A stretch of 64,000 nucleotides of DNA from Iris pallida. Lineage: Eukaryota; Streptophyta; Magnoliopsida; Asparagales; Iridaceae. A program made the position numbers and the translations under genes. The stretch is taken from positions 33,337,420 through 33,401,419 of the forward strand of contig JANAVB010029819.1 of assembly GCA_029216955.1 (NCBI GenBank), given 5' to 3'. This document shows, piece by piece, positions 12,768 to 23,688 of the stretch (the stretch's first letter is position 1; every line of letters begins with the position of its first letter). Under the pieces are notes generated by a model. It worked only from the letters and a program-made list of their open reading frames with translations. It was not told where the DNA came from and did not search any database.

Positions 12768-14211
12768 TTATGAATCGAAAGCAATCAGAAAGTGCACTTG
12801 TCTGAGGTCCTTAGCTGGAGAAACCGATAGTACAACCACATCAGATGAATCACTAAAGTCAACACATGCAAAGAGTCTCCAAATTCTGAAATAAACATTA
12901 CTAACATTCTCATAATAGTCAAATTAGCTAGGATTGCCTGTCCTTAAGCCCAATTCTGCACACAGGGGCAAAACGGTAATTTCAGGTCAAAATGGTGTCC
13001 GCCATTGGACCCGCTTTGCACCGAAAAGCGTGCCAGAGTCAATGGTCTCTAAAGTCGTCAAACTATATGTCAACAGGTTCAGTTTTCTGATACAAACCCA
13101 ACCGTATGTCCAGAGTTGGATTCTGGCGGGCCGTGCACAAAATTGTCCGTTGAGTCGGACCGTAGGGCCCGCAAAACGGCGTTCCGATTCAACTGTCTCA
13201 GAATTGGACCAAACTTGGCATACAGGACCAGAAAAATGATACGGTCCTGTTGGTGCAAGTTTCGTCTCGATCTGACGAGCGTGCACAAAGTAATTAGAGA
13301 ATTTACACAGAGGCCGATATGGTGAATTTCGACGGATATGCATCAAATTCGTCGCGCACACGCGACCAATTTGAATTCCGTCAAAGCCCACACGTCCACG
13401 AAGCCGTTACGCACCTCTCAATGCTTTCAGTTCGCGACCACGTCTTCCGGATTGGCGGGACGCACGTTGGATCGGAAGAATTTTATTGTTTTTAAAACAG
13501 GTTTTTCATGAACTTTGTGATCCGATTTTTCGGCGCGTATTCGATGAAATCGACTTCTGCGAATTGAGTTATGGAGCCCTACATGTTGTCTAAAAGTGTG
13601 TTCAAGTAGAATTTCTAATATGGCATTAGATTGATCGGAATCGATCGGCAAATATGGATGATTGTACTGTTATACGCACTATTTTTGAACAGGTTTTTAC
13701 CGAATTTTGGTTCGATTTTTCGGACAATCTAGCACATGAAAATTAAATCTATTTGAAGAGGTTCTAAGAGTTATAGATTGTGTTCATACCCAAAGTCGTA
13801 GATCGACAAACGATCCATTGGAAGATGAGAAATCTCCTCACAAAGTGGGGTCGGCCGCATGCCGCTGCTGCTGTCGCATCCCGGTCCAATCGCCTTGTGC
13901 GCGGTTCTGCGGCGGCTTGGCCGGCAGCCAGTAGCCCACAACGGCACGCGGAGGCCAGGGAGGGTTCGTCCAGGACTGGGGTGGGTCGTGAGGCCTTAGA
14001 TTTAGGGTTTTGTTAAGGTTTTCTCTCCCGAGCATATATATGCTCGGTTATAACAGAGCAGGGGTGCCGCTCGGGTTGGCTTCAGTAAAAATGGGCTCGG
14101 TCTGGTGCTTTAGTGTAGGGCTTGGGGGATTAGAGTAGGGGTGGGCCTGGCTGAGCCGTGGGTTTGGGATTGCTGTGTTTTAGTTTTTAGTTTTTCTTTT
14201 TTTTAATCCAT

Positions 14212-14269
<58 letters not shown>

Positions 14270-14606
14270 ATGAAATCGTTACCTTTATTGAAAAAAGAGG
14301 GTAATGATTACATCCGACCTCATAGGTAACAAAGGAAAAAAGAGGAAAACAAAATTACTACTACTCGGAAGCCCAATACGGAATAGGCGGGGGATGAGTA
14401 CAACCCGAAAGTGACTTCCGAAACTGTCTCTTCACCTCCCGAACCAAGAAAGCAGAGCTAGCAGTACGCCCCTCATAGCGAGACTTGTTCCGGTTCTTCC
14501 AGAGCACCCAAATGATCGCACCGGCCAAAGATCTCCGATGATGACTACCCGAACCCCTCCACCACCTTTGCAAAAAGGCCAAAAAATCCCCATGGAAAAA
14601 AATATG

Positions 14607-15221
14607 CTAAAGGGTCTCCCCGTGCCCAGCCAAAAAACAATGACACCTTGAAGCCATGTGGAAGCAGAGCTTTTGAATGTTGTCATCAGTGGGTAGCCGG
14701 TTATGGCATACCCGCCACATCAGAATGCTCCACTTCGTCGGAATACACTTACCCCAGGTATTAGAAAATAAAGATAAAGTTCGGTGGGAGGTCCGGCACC
14801 ACCTCCAAGCCGAAGCCAGCGAGAAATCTCCTTTCTTCTCTCCCCAAACCAAAGAGTCAGGATCCGAAGTACAAGTCAGATTAGCCAGTCGGAGCCGCCT
14901 CGCTGCCTCTTCTCCAAACTGCTCCAAGAACAAAGGCAAGTCCCATCTAGCGTCTGTCCAAAACGAACAAATAGCCGGACCTCCGTTGTCAGAGTTCCTC
15001 GCCCTAGAATCACGGATCTTCCTGTCCCTATCCGATAGAGCCCTCACAGTCACCGGTCGATGAGGAAGAAGTACCCTCCTCTCAGCCAATCTGGCTGACC
15101 TCCTGGGCTCCCCAGTGCCACCAACCAGAGGAACCTGGCCAGAAGCAGCAGACGCCACCGTCCGTGCCTGCCGCCACACCCGAATCCGTCTATCCGTACC
15201 GCGCCTGGTCCCAGTAGCCAC
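14607..15221 (-). pseudogene. LINE C-terminal region with zf-RVT-like domain
   Basis: It continues the LINE protein in a different frame after at least one frameshift between 15531 and 15221. The end carries the plant LINE C-terminal pattern WSILMWRVCHNRLPTDDNI, then a Cys/His segment CFHMASRCHCFLAGHGETL, typical of the zinc-binding zf-RVT module. WALKDKRKI-like Arg-rich sequence lies upstream. A shifted continuation (14361-14582) reads GAIIWVLWKNRNKSRYEGR, the usual extreme C-terminus of these LINE proteins. Confidence 0.82.
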
Positions 15222-15530
15222 TCCCCCAACCGACGGAATAGCATCGCTACTCAGCCGAGGACCCTCCGAAATCTATGCTTCGTACCTCGCTGAGCTCTCG
15301 CCACGTCCAAGTCTGAGAGAGATATACGGTTCCGCCAAATTCCTCCCCCGCAAAATCCGTCGCCAAATGTGGGAGCACTTGGAAGTCAGAAACGCATCGC
15401 ATGGATGACGTTTACGATAATATTTCGATTTGAGAAGCTCAACCCAAAGGCCCTTCCCACGGCGCAGCTTCTACCATAATTTCATAGAAAAAGCATCCAT
15501 AATATCATTCAGACACTTAATCCCAAGACC

Positions 15531-16373
15531 TCATTCGGACTTAGTTCGAGTAACGAATCGCCACGCTAGCCAGCTCCTCTTAGCCACCCCATCCTTGCTA
15601 CCCCGGAAGAAAGCCATAAACATTCTCTCAATCGTCCTGAACACCGCCCGGGATGGGCAACAAGCTGCCAAAGTATACATAGGGATAGAAGAAAGAACAT
15701 TTTTAATAAGGACCAGCTTACCCCCAGGAGAAAGAATCTTGTTCTGCCATCCCGTCAGCTTCGATCGGATTTTATCAAGCAAATAACTAAACATCCCCGC
15801 ATTCCGTCTCCCGCACGTCAATGGGCATCCCAAATAGGAAAATGGCACAGACCCGGTACAGAATCCAAAGAGAGCAGAAATAGTCTGAGCACGATCCTCA
15901 GCCAGTGGGGTCGCAGTATAAAATGCAGATTTGGAATAGTTAATCTTTTGTCCCGATACAGCCTCATAACGGTGTAAAACCTTCTGGAGAGCACGCAAAC
16001 CAGCAATATCGCCCGAAGTAAATAAAAGGACATCATCCGCATAGGCCAAGTGCGAGATCCGCGGTCCTCCAATCGGAGTATGAAATGAAGATCTCCTATT
16101 ATTTTCTTGAAGTAATTTGAGGTTCCGCGAGAGCACCTCCGCAGCAATAATGAAGAGAGCCGGAGAGAGAGGGTCCCCCTGCCGGATCCCTCTAGAAGCT
16201 GCGAAAAAATTAGTAGGAGCTCCATTAATAAGGATCGCATACCGGGTATCCGCCAGGAGACGATAAATAAGATCACAGAATAGCTCATTAAATCCAAATC
16301 TCCGAAGAACACGCAGAAGGAAATGCCAATTAACTCTGTCGTAGGCCTTCTGCATGTCAAGCTTAATTGCCAC
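15531..16373 (-). pseudogene. LINE reverse transcriptase (C-terminal part of RT core)
   Basis: Non-LTR reverse transcriptase that copies LINE RNA at a nicked target. The frame opens in GNVAIKLDMQKAYDRVNW (RT motif with the first catalytic Asp), then NGAPTNFFAASRGIRQGDPL and the second catalytic motif LAYADDVLLFT (codons at about 16040-16075), then FSYLGCPL. It is open for 280 codons, which is long for a dead copy, but it lacks the endonuclease and the upstream RT, and it ends at 15531 where the family protein goes on. The rest resumes in another frame further left. The listed 16373 start is only the first Met inside the truncated frame. Confidence 0.92.
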
Positions 16374-16385
16374 GTTACCACCATG

Positions 16386-16409
16386 ATTATATATATATAT
16401 ATATAATAT

Positions 16410-16474
<65 letters not shown>

Positions 16475-16486
16475 TATATATAATAT

Positions 16487-16517
<31 letters not shown>
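16386..16517. repeat. TA microsatellite right of the LINE
   Basis: TA repeats with single ATAATA breaks. It is the right half of the tract split by the LINE, and it corresponds to 5191-5254 in the partner LTR. Confidence 0.9.
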
Positions 16518-16857
16518 CCTTGCATATATTTCTGTATATGTATTTTCTTTATATACGTCTTCATATACAGAGATTAATAATCCCCAAAAATGTTCCGAGC
16601 AGTATTTATATACATCAATAAATTCTAAGTAATCTTCAATATATCTCTTTCTAGAGTAGAGCCTATATAAATATGAATGTATCTATTATACATTTCTTTG
16701 ACAAATACAACCAATAATATTAATAATATGTAATAATAACCTCAATAACAAAATAATAATAACGAATTTTAAATAAACCAATATTGGGGTATATACCATT
16801 TAAATCAATTAAAATAATAAATAAAATATTTCAAAATTTTCGGGAAGGGGAGCTACA

Positions 16858-16862
16858 ACTTG
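16858..16862. repeat. Target-site duplication ACTTG, right copy
   Basis: The partner of 2723-2727, directly after the family A element ends at 16857. Confidence 0.93.
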
Positions 16863-17754
16863 GGAGAAGTAGGTCACATCCTTGGGATCAAAGTTCTACG
16901 AGATCGCAAGAAAAGGATGTTGGGCTTATCCCAAGCTTCCTATATCGATACTCTACTAACTCGTTTTAATTATGCAAAATTCTAAGAAAGGTTTCTTACC
17001 TTTTAGACATTGAATTGCTCTATCAAAGGAGCAGTGTCCGAGGACACCTAAAGAGATAGAGAACATGAAGGCAGTTCCTTATACTTCAGCAGTAGAAAGT
17101 TTAATATATGCATTGCTATGTACGAGACCAGACATCTGCTTTGTCGTAGGCATGGTCAGCAAATATCAGTCTAACCCAGGACAAGAGCACTGGACTGCCG
17201 TAAAGCCTATTTTGAAGTACCTGAAAAGGACTAAAGAGTATATGCTAGTTTACCAGGCAGATAGTTTAGTTCCCTTGGGGTATACAGGCTCAGATTTTCA
17301 GTCAGATAGGGATTCCAGGAAATCTACCTCAGGTTATATGTTTACTTTGGGAGGTGGAGCCGTTGTGTGGAGGAGTATCAAGCAAAAATGTATTGCTGAT
17401 TCCACCATGGAAGCCGAGTATGTGGCAGCCTCTGTGGCAGCCAAAGAAGCGGTTTGGCTCAGAAACTTTCTGTTGGACTTGGATATGGTACCTAGTTTGC
17501 CTAAGTCTATTACAGTTTATTGTGATAATAGTGGTGCAGTTGCAAACTGGAAGGAACCACGAGCCCACAAGACAGGTAAACACATTGACGTAAGTACCAC
17601 ATGATACGTGATTTCGTAAAGAAAGAAAAAGTTGTTGTGATCAAGATAGCATCAGCTGACAACCTAGTTGATTCCTTTATAAAGAGCTTACCAGCTAAGG
17701 CTTTTGATAGTCATGTTGAGGGAATGGGAGTCAGATGTGTAGTAGCATGGCTTT
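16858..17754 (+). pseudogene. Ty1/copia pol, second half: RT end and RNase H
   Basis: Continues the frame broken at 2727: GEVGHILGIKVLRDRKKRML, then a decayed stretch, then 17065-17604 with PYTSAVESLIYALLCTRPDI, SQSNPGQEHWTAVKPILKYL-like sequence, SGYMFTLGGGAVVWRSIKQK, DSTMEAEYVAAS and YCDNSGAVANWKEPRAHKTG, which are RNase H signatures of copia. One missing base near 17592 shifts the frame. The next frame reads KYHMIRDFVKKEKVVVIKIA to a natural stop at 17753-17755. Catalytic Asp, Glu and Asp of RNase H are visible, but the protein as a whole is broken. Confidence 0.93.
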
Positions 17755-17756
17755 AA

Positions 17757-18690
17757 GTATAAGTGGGAGATTTGTAACAGTATACTAAAAAGCAATGCTT
17801 TGAGTATAAGTGGAAGATTGTTAGGGTTATATACTAAAAGTATCACTTTTGTAGTAACCTTATTTCCTTAAATTTTGAATGAGAATCATATGGACAAATG
17901 TTTGCATATTGTATTTGTTGCAAGTGTTAATGCAAATGTCTGATATTCTATATTGTAGATGATATGGTGTGTGGTGTCACACAGAAGATCATATTATCAG
18001 TTCCCTATGGAGTATATAAATAGTTTATTTTTTTGTTATTTAAAAAGACTTAAAAATAAATTTATGTAATTTATGATTTTTATTAATTATTAGAAATGAA
18101 CTTAGCCATTGTTGAGTTTTGGAGCGCAAGACAACCATGAATTTTGGCACGTAAGATGTAGCAGTGTGCCTTGACTAGTGTACTAGCCATGCTAGGGGAA
18201 GCCTAGCCGTGGGGATGACCGAACTTGAAAAACCAGGCCAAGTTGCGAGATGACCCATTTAAATCAATTTAATTAGATATTATATAGATTTTAGATGACC
18301 CGGTTGGACCAAACCTGCCCGAACTGGACCCGGACCAAACCCAGGCCCAAGTAGGCATGTGGTGTGACCAAGGATGACCATGTAGGCATATTTTAGGTGT
18401 GTTCAAAATTTTTCTATATTATTTTAAGACTTGATGTATATTCTCTAATTAGATAATTATTTATACAAATATTAGTATTATTATTATTTAATAATGCGTT
18501 CCAATATTTGTACAAATTTTTGGACCTGGATAAGGGTGTACGATATAAGTTCACCCATTAGGACGATTTTATTAATTTATTATTATTAAAATTTATTTTG
18601 TGAAGATTTAATAAACATGTTTATTCTATTGAGATATTATTATTATTTGGAGTTGATTTATTGTGAATTAAATTTATATTATATATATAT
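17757..18690 (+). repeat. Copia polypurine tract and 3' LTR (start duplicated, end lost)
   Basis: AAGTATAAGTGGGAGATT followed by TG is the copia polypurine tract and LTR start. It occurs twice, with possible LTR starts at 17773 (TGTAACAGTATAC) and 17819 (TGTTAGGGTTATAT), and the two starts resemble each other. The LTR runs AT-rich to about 18690, where the LINE-tailed cassette begins. Its right end and any matching 5' LTR are not in the window. Confidence 0.7.
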
Positions 18691-18700
18691 ATATATATAT
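18679..18700. repeat. TA microsatellite at the LINE-like tail
   Basis: About 11 TA units directly before the LINE-like 3' tail. This is the third case in this window of a LINE 3' end abutting TA repeats. Confidence 0.85.
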
Positions 18701-20172
18701 TTTAACAAAACATAACATTTTATTAAAAATATAAAGGATGCTCAAAAAGAGCAATACAGACTGGTACAGGACCGTGCAACAAAAGGGTCCTGTATAAGGA
18801 AGGACATACATGAAAACGTTAAAAATACGTAGAATCAAAATTTTGGAGGACCAAAATTTTGACACAACACAAAAACGAAATGCGAACCATTTCGAAACAG
18901 ACAAAAAAAGTTAGGCAGGAGAAGCCCTAGAGGGGGTAGGTGTGCATGCTACCCAAAGACGGCACGAAGCCCGAGGTGGGTAGCGCACTACCCCAGGGGG
19001 GATGGTGGCGCACTGCCCAAAGGGGCGCTTATCACGAGGTCTCGGGCCCCCCCAACACACGGACCGAGGGGGGGCTCCGGCAAAGGGCCGGCGTGCGGGG
19101 GCGGAGAAAGAGGGTTCGTCGACCGGACGAGCGCCGAAGGTGCGATCCCGGGGGGGTCGGGGACGGCAGAGGGGGGGAAGAGGGGGTCTCTGCCGCCGGC
19201 AGGGAGAGGGGGGACGGGCGGCCAAGGAGAGGGGGGCGAGGGGCGGGACCTACCCCTGGGAAGGGGGCTGCTCCGGCAGGTGCCGGAGAGAGCGTCGAAG
19301 GCCTCCGCTAATAGCGAGACGGGGACGGGACCGCGCCGACGCTGGGAGCGAGAGGCTGGCCGACGCCGGCGACTGCGCGGCCACGCAAGCCCACGAAGGA
19401 GGGGAAGGGGAGAGCACCACCACCGACGAATGGGGGGGTTCCGACGCCAGGGGGAGGGCGGGACCGCCATGGGGGACGACGGCTGAGAGGGGGAGAACCG
19501 GCACTGGGGGGCCGGGCCGCCGGGAGAGTCAGCCGGGGGACAGATCGAGGACGAGCCCGAGTTGGGCCAACTCAGGGGGCGGGCGGCTAGAGCCTGGAGG
19601 GACGCCACCGCGGGAAGGGACGCGTGGGGGTAGGAGGCCATTGATGTCGGGACGAAGGCCGACGAAGGAGCCTTGGCGGGGACGACGGCTGAGAGGGAGA
19701 AGGCCGTCGTTGGGGAGGCTGGGCCGCCGAGGGAGGGCACTGCTGAGGTGGTCCTTCGCGCCAGAGCGAGTTGGGAGGCCACCGGAGGCGAGATGAAGCC
19801 CGACGAGGGGGCCGATGCGGGGAGGGGGGAGGGTTCTCCGGGAGCCCCGAGAGGAGAGCGGCGGATGGAGGAGGCGCCGCAGCGAGGGGGACGCCACCGG
19901 CCGGAGGAAGCCCGACGGCGACAGAAGAGACTGAGACACGATGACGCCTTCGACGGAGACGCCTGGGGTGACGGGGCCGACGCCGCGGGGGGAGAGGGCG
20001 GCGGCAAAGAGGACAGCAGGGGAGGCTGCCGGGGGTGGGCTGCCGGAGGTGGATGGCCAAGCCGCCAGGAGCGGACGGAAGGGGGAACAGGCCGGGGAAA
20101 AAACCCGGTGCACGCTGCCAGGGGGCAGCCCACCACGGCGGCGGCCACCAGGGGGCCGGCCACCAAGGGAAT
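18701..20172 (-). mobile_element. GC-rich cassette with LINE-like 3' tail
   Basis: On the - strand the 3' end has GTATTGCTCTTTTTGAGCAT, then TTTTTAATAAAATGTT, like the LINE tail at 4896. The rest (18920-20165) is very GC-rich and has long open frames on both strands at once (for example 18988-20166 minus, 19002-19796 plus), which shows only that stop codons are rare there. The predicted products are Pro/Ser/Arg or Gly/Arg-rich, without a domain. No endonuclease or RT is present. It may be a LINE deletion derivative (5' region joined to 3' end) or a transduced GC-rich fragment; I cannot decide. Confidence 0.5.
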
Positions 20173-22956
20173 TGTAACACCCAGTTTTCCAGATGAGGGT
20201 AATTTTGAAATTTTATAATTATAATTATTATTTAATGATATTTATTTCATATTATGATTTTTAGTGATTTTTAAATTATTTTAAACTATTTAAATTCATG
20301 ACTTGTGGTTTTGACGTTTTGCTAGTGAAACCCTAGAGACTGTTTGACCTAGAGCCTAACCATGTGATTATGATATTTTAATATCATTTTTGGCCTAAGG
20401 ATATTTTTTGCATTTGACCTCTTTGAATTATTTTGATATTATTTTATTATTTATGATATTGTTTTGGGATTATTTGAGTCGGGTTCGAATTTCAACTCAA
20501 TCCGACTTGAAACGGAGACCCGGGGGTAGTTTGACTCTAGTGGAACCCACACACTAGTTAGGCATGGCCCACATGATATTAAATTTAGTTCACATGATAG
20601 AAATATTTTAGTTAGAGGTTAGACTAATTATTATGGATAAGGTTAGTGTGATTAGAGACTTTAGAATGACTAATTTAGCCCCAACCAATTAGCCCTTTCC
20701 TAATACTCATAGAATAGGTTAGTGGGGGCATTTTGGACCTTACCATAATAGGACAAATAGCCCCATATGGCCAGCCACTTTGGGAGAGGATAGGCTCAAG
20801 TTCATTCCATTATTCTCATCCACACACTCTCTCTTGTTCTTCCCCAAATTTCTAGAGAGTAATCCCTAGCAATTTCTCCACCAAATCCTTCCATTTCGCC
20901 ACCAAATCTTCTTCTTTCCTTCTCCATTCTAGCCAAGGAGGAAGGTACCCAAGTTTGGGAGGATTCGGAGCTCGTTCGTGTCCTTTTGGAATCTCTACGT
21001 GTCGGTGTCGCTCCGGGAAGGCTTTTCTTTGATTCGATCTACCGGGAGGTATAAATCCCTTCTCCTTTTCATTTCCTCATGCATATAGGTCTATTTTGAA
21101 CCCATAGGAATGACCCCCATGATTGTATCTCCATTTGTGTCCATTTCGTGTCTATTTGGAGGTCATAGGAGTGTCCTTTGTGTTGTGGTTGTGTCCATGT
21201 GGGAAAATCTCAAATTTGGACACACTATGTGTTGTTGTTATGTATGAATGAATTATTACATATTTAATCTCATATTTTTGTATTGGAGATAGATTTTTAA
21301 AAATATTATTTACAGTAGGTTTATCATGGAAAAGTATTTTATAACCCAATTTAGATCTTTTTACTATTTATTAACTAGTATTTATAATTATTAGCACTAA
21401 TCTAGTTATTAGATAGATTTTTATATTAAATAAAGAAAATCCTATTTATGGTTTCTTTGCAAATAATATATATATATATATTATTTCTGTCATTATTTAG
21501 CTTATTAGAATAAAAATGATTTTCCTGGATTCTTACAAATTTTGTTGGTATTATTAGGAAATTGTGAACGCTTGTGTTATTTAAATGATTAATTAATTAT
21601 TTATAAGTAATTAATTAATTATTAGATATATATTAATTTTATTAATAATTTCAGAATATAAAATTATAGTAATAAGTATTTCATACTTATTATTGTATAT
21701 TATTATTATTCATAATTATTGGTATTGATTAGCTAGTAATGATGGTTTGATATTAATTATTGATTAATTAGCAATTCAATATATTGTTTAAATTGTTTAA
21801 TTAGTAATTAATTAGAGATAAATTTTGTTTAGGATTATTTGCTTCTCAGGACTCAGACTCTACTTTGGACCCAGATACTCAGTTGCTGGACACAGGCAAG
21901 TACACCTTGCTTGATTGTATATTTTTGCAGTTAGTTTATGTTACCTAGTTACTTCTCAGTTGTGTGCACGCGTCTAGTAGTAGTGGACTTATCCCGTGTA
22001 TTGTGAAGGTATGTGGTACCTTCTAGCCGGACACCGTATCATACACGATCACTATATGAGTGAGTTGAGAGTATGGATTTGTGTGTCGACTGATCATTGG
22101 CACGTGAGTTCGCGTCTGGTCTAGTGGTTGGTACAGGTCTACTTATATATACTATGACGTCTTACATATTATTTGTACCGCATATACGGTACGGATATAC
22201 ATTGGGTGGGGAGAGTCTACTAGTGGTGTATGAGAATTTCTGTTTCCAATGGACGCTGGATGCTCGTAGCCCCTCGTTCTCAAACCGTAGAACGCTTGGT
22301 GGACGTTTCTTCTTCTTCTCCCCCTCTCATGTGCCACTAGAGATGTCTCGAGTGCATTTTACACATAGATGGTTAGTTTACCTGTCGTATGTTGCATGAT
22401 ATATCCTGTCCTTGTTTGGTTGGGGAGATGTTATGTTCCATTTTGTTCTAGTTATTTATATACTGCCCTGTACTATCATGCATGTCGATTTCTTGTGTAC
22501 TTGTTACGTCCCTCTGAGGACCTGGCACCTTTTCCAGATTGGGACGAGCACAGGTACCGACGGACTACGGAGATTGGAGACTTTTGCTGACGAGGACTTC
22601 AATGTTGAGCCTCGTGAGTTTCTTGAGTTCTTAGGTGATTTCTGCTAGTGGCTATCTATTTCTTTTCTGGTTCAGTTGTACTCTTTTAGTAGTTCATTCA
22701 TACATTTATTGGTGGATTATTTTCCACTAGTCATGACTTGTAGTTTGATTCAGAGTTATTTTTATTCCTTCCAGCTTTATTCTGTGATTTTTCCTGTGGA
22801 TGAGATTAGTATTTACCTGCCTGTATTGTTATTTAGTTGTTACTTCAGCGTACTACAATCGAATCATAGTCCATTAAATTGGGTTTAGCTATGCTAGATT
22901 GTACAGCTGGCATGCCACGTATTCCCAATCCGATTATTTGGAACTGGGGCGTGACA
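20173..22956 (+). mobile_element. Tekay-type LTR, without visible TSD
   Basis: It starts TGTAACACCCAG and ends GGAACTGGGGCGTGACA, with the same termini and length class as 6201-8919. The CTCTCTCTTGTTC leader is at about 20826. The flanks do not match (left GGAAT, right ACTTA), and the right flank is part of a Tat ORF1, so this is a recombined or truncated solo LTR. It lacks the short-period array that its two relatives have. Confidence 0.85.
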
Positions 22957-23518
22957 ACTTAGGTATAGGGGTTGCCCCTGCATGTGAACTAAGTCTGGAT
23001 GCGCCAACTCTCCTTACGAACCCGCATGCAAAGCTCGACGATACATGCAACATGGGTTGTAAGGCAAAACTCCCTTCAGCTGACTTGCACGATATGATAA
23101 ATCATAAGCGTAAAGCGAGGGAGGACATAACAATTCATAGTGCACATCTATATACCAGTATTGTTATCAACTGTTGTTGCTCCAAAGCAACAAGAGTGCC
23201 TCAGAGAAAGTCCGTGTTTCGACGGCTGTACTTCTCTGACGATGAGAAGCCACTGTGTGTTTCATCCAACATGGCTTCATGAGATCCCCCTTACGGAAGC
23301 CCCAATCAAAGACGGTGGACTACGGACTCAATTTTCTCTCTCAGTTTCGCGAGAAGAAGAAGAAGAAGCCTACCAACAGATGGCCAGCAGGGTATCACAT
23401 CTGAAGGAGTCTATATGGGTACTCGGTCAAAGGCAAGATTCCGTATGGACGACGAAGACTCCCAAGCTGGGAGTAGTACTCCCTCAGAGTTTGAAGAGGA
23501 TGACTGCCACACTGGAGG
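22957..23518 (+). pseudogene. Fragment of a Tat-lineage ORF1 (upstream of gag)
   Basis: The frame 22899-23282 and its shifted continuation match the middle of the ORF1 on the opposite strand at about 31060-31360. Shared pieces are VINCCCSK against VNCCCNKE, KSVFRRL against QSVFQRL, and GVYMGTRSK against GVYQGTRSK. One frameshift near 23280 and stops break it. It ends at 23518, where the repeats of the opposite element start. It belongs to a Tat element related to, but clearly diverged from, the one at 23520-33960. The role of ORF1 in Tat elements is not established. Confidence 0.78.
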
Positions 23519-23664
23519 TACGTAACTCGTCATTCTAGGAAATTTGGAGTCGAAATGTGAGTTCAGCGGTACCAGAGGGTACATAACCCAACAATCTGGG
23601 AGATTTTGAGTCAAAATGTAGGTTCAGCGGTACCAGAGGGTATATAACTCAACAATCGGGGATA
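23517..23664. repeat. About 60-bp tandem repeat, 2.4 copies
   Basis: The unit contains TTCAGCGGTACCAGAGGGTA and a following ATAACYCAACAATC. Copies begin at about 23520, 23579 and 23640. It lies just beyond the integrase stop of the - strand Tat element, the place where Tat elements often carry tandem repeats. The other Tat copy has a repeated motif with a similar TACCTCTG core in the same place. Confidence 0.8.
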
Positions 23665-23688
23665 TTTTTAGGTTGTCGTTTCAGGCAT

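Larger units (their letters stand above)
14267..16386 (-). mobile_element. L1-type LINE, 5'-truncated, inserted in a TA microsatellite
   Basis: About 2.1 kb on the - strand: the reverse transcriptase core at the truncated 5' end, a long C-terminal part, and a 3' end with TCAATAAAGGTAACGATTTCA abutting TA repeats. TA repeats lie on both sides, so the insertion is within the LTR's microsatellite. The endonuclease and the N-terminal RT are missing. The sequence of its 3' end differs from the LINE tails at 4896 and 18701, so it is another family. Confidence 0.9.
2728..16857 (-). mobile_element. Large non-autonomous LTR retrotransposon (LARD-like, family A), nested in copia
   Basis: On the - strand it begins TGTAGCTCCCC and ends GGGTCGTGACA. 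LTRs lie at 2728-5583 and 12066-16857. A polypurine tract (complement) follows the first at 5584, and a primer-site-like segment precedes the second at 12040-12065. The interior, after removing the solo LTR, is about 3.76 kb with no recognisable gag or pol, so it must have depended on a partner element. The polypurine tract with GAGGACAAAATT resembles that of Tekay-type chromoviruses, which suggests the partner lineage. The LTRs remain closely similar outside their own insertions. LTR length without the LINE is about 2.7 kb. Confidence 0.88.
12066..16857 (-). repeat. LTR of family A, copy next to the primer site, with LINE insertion
   Basis: The homologue of 2728-5583, enlarged to 4792 bases by a 2.1 kb LINE at 14267-16386 and by a 68-bp repeat. 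It ends ...GGGGAGCTACA at 16857, followed by ACTTG. Confidence 0.9.

Noticed and set aside
18988..20166. 392-codon - strand frame, Pro/Ser-rich, as a gene
   Set aside because: Several long frames on both strands overlap here. High GC content alone explains them, and no domain is visible.
20167..22961. Target-site duplication of the LTR 20173-22956
   Set aside because: The left flank GGAAT and the right flank ACTTA do not match.
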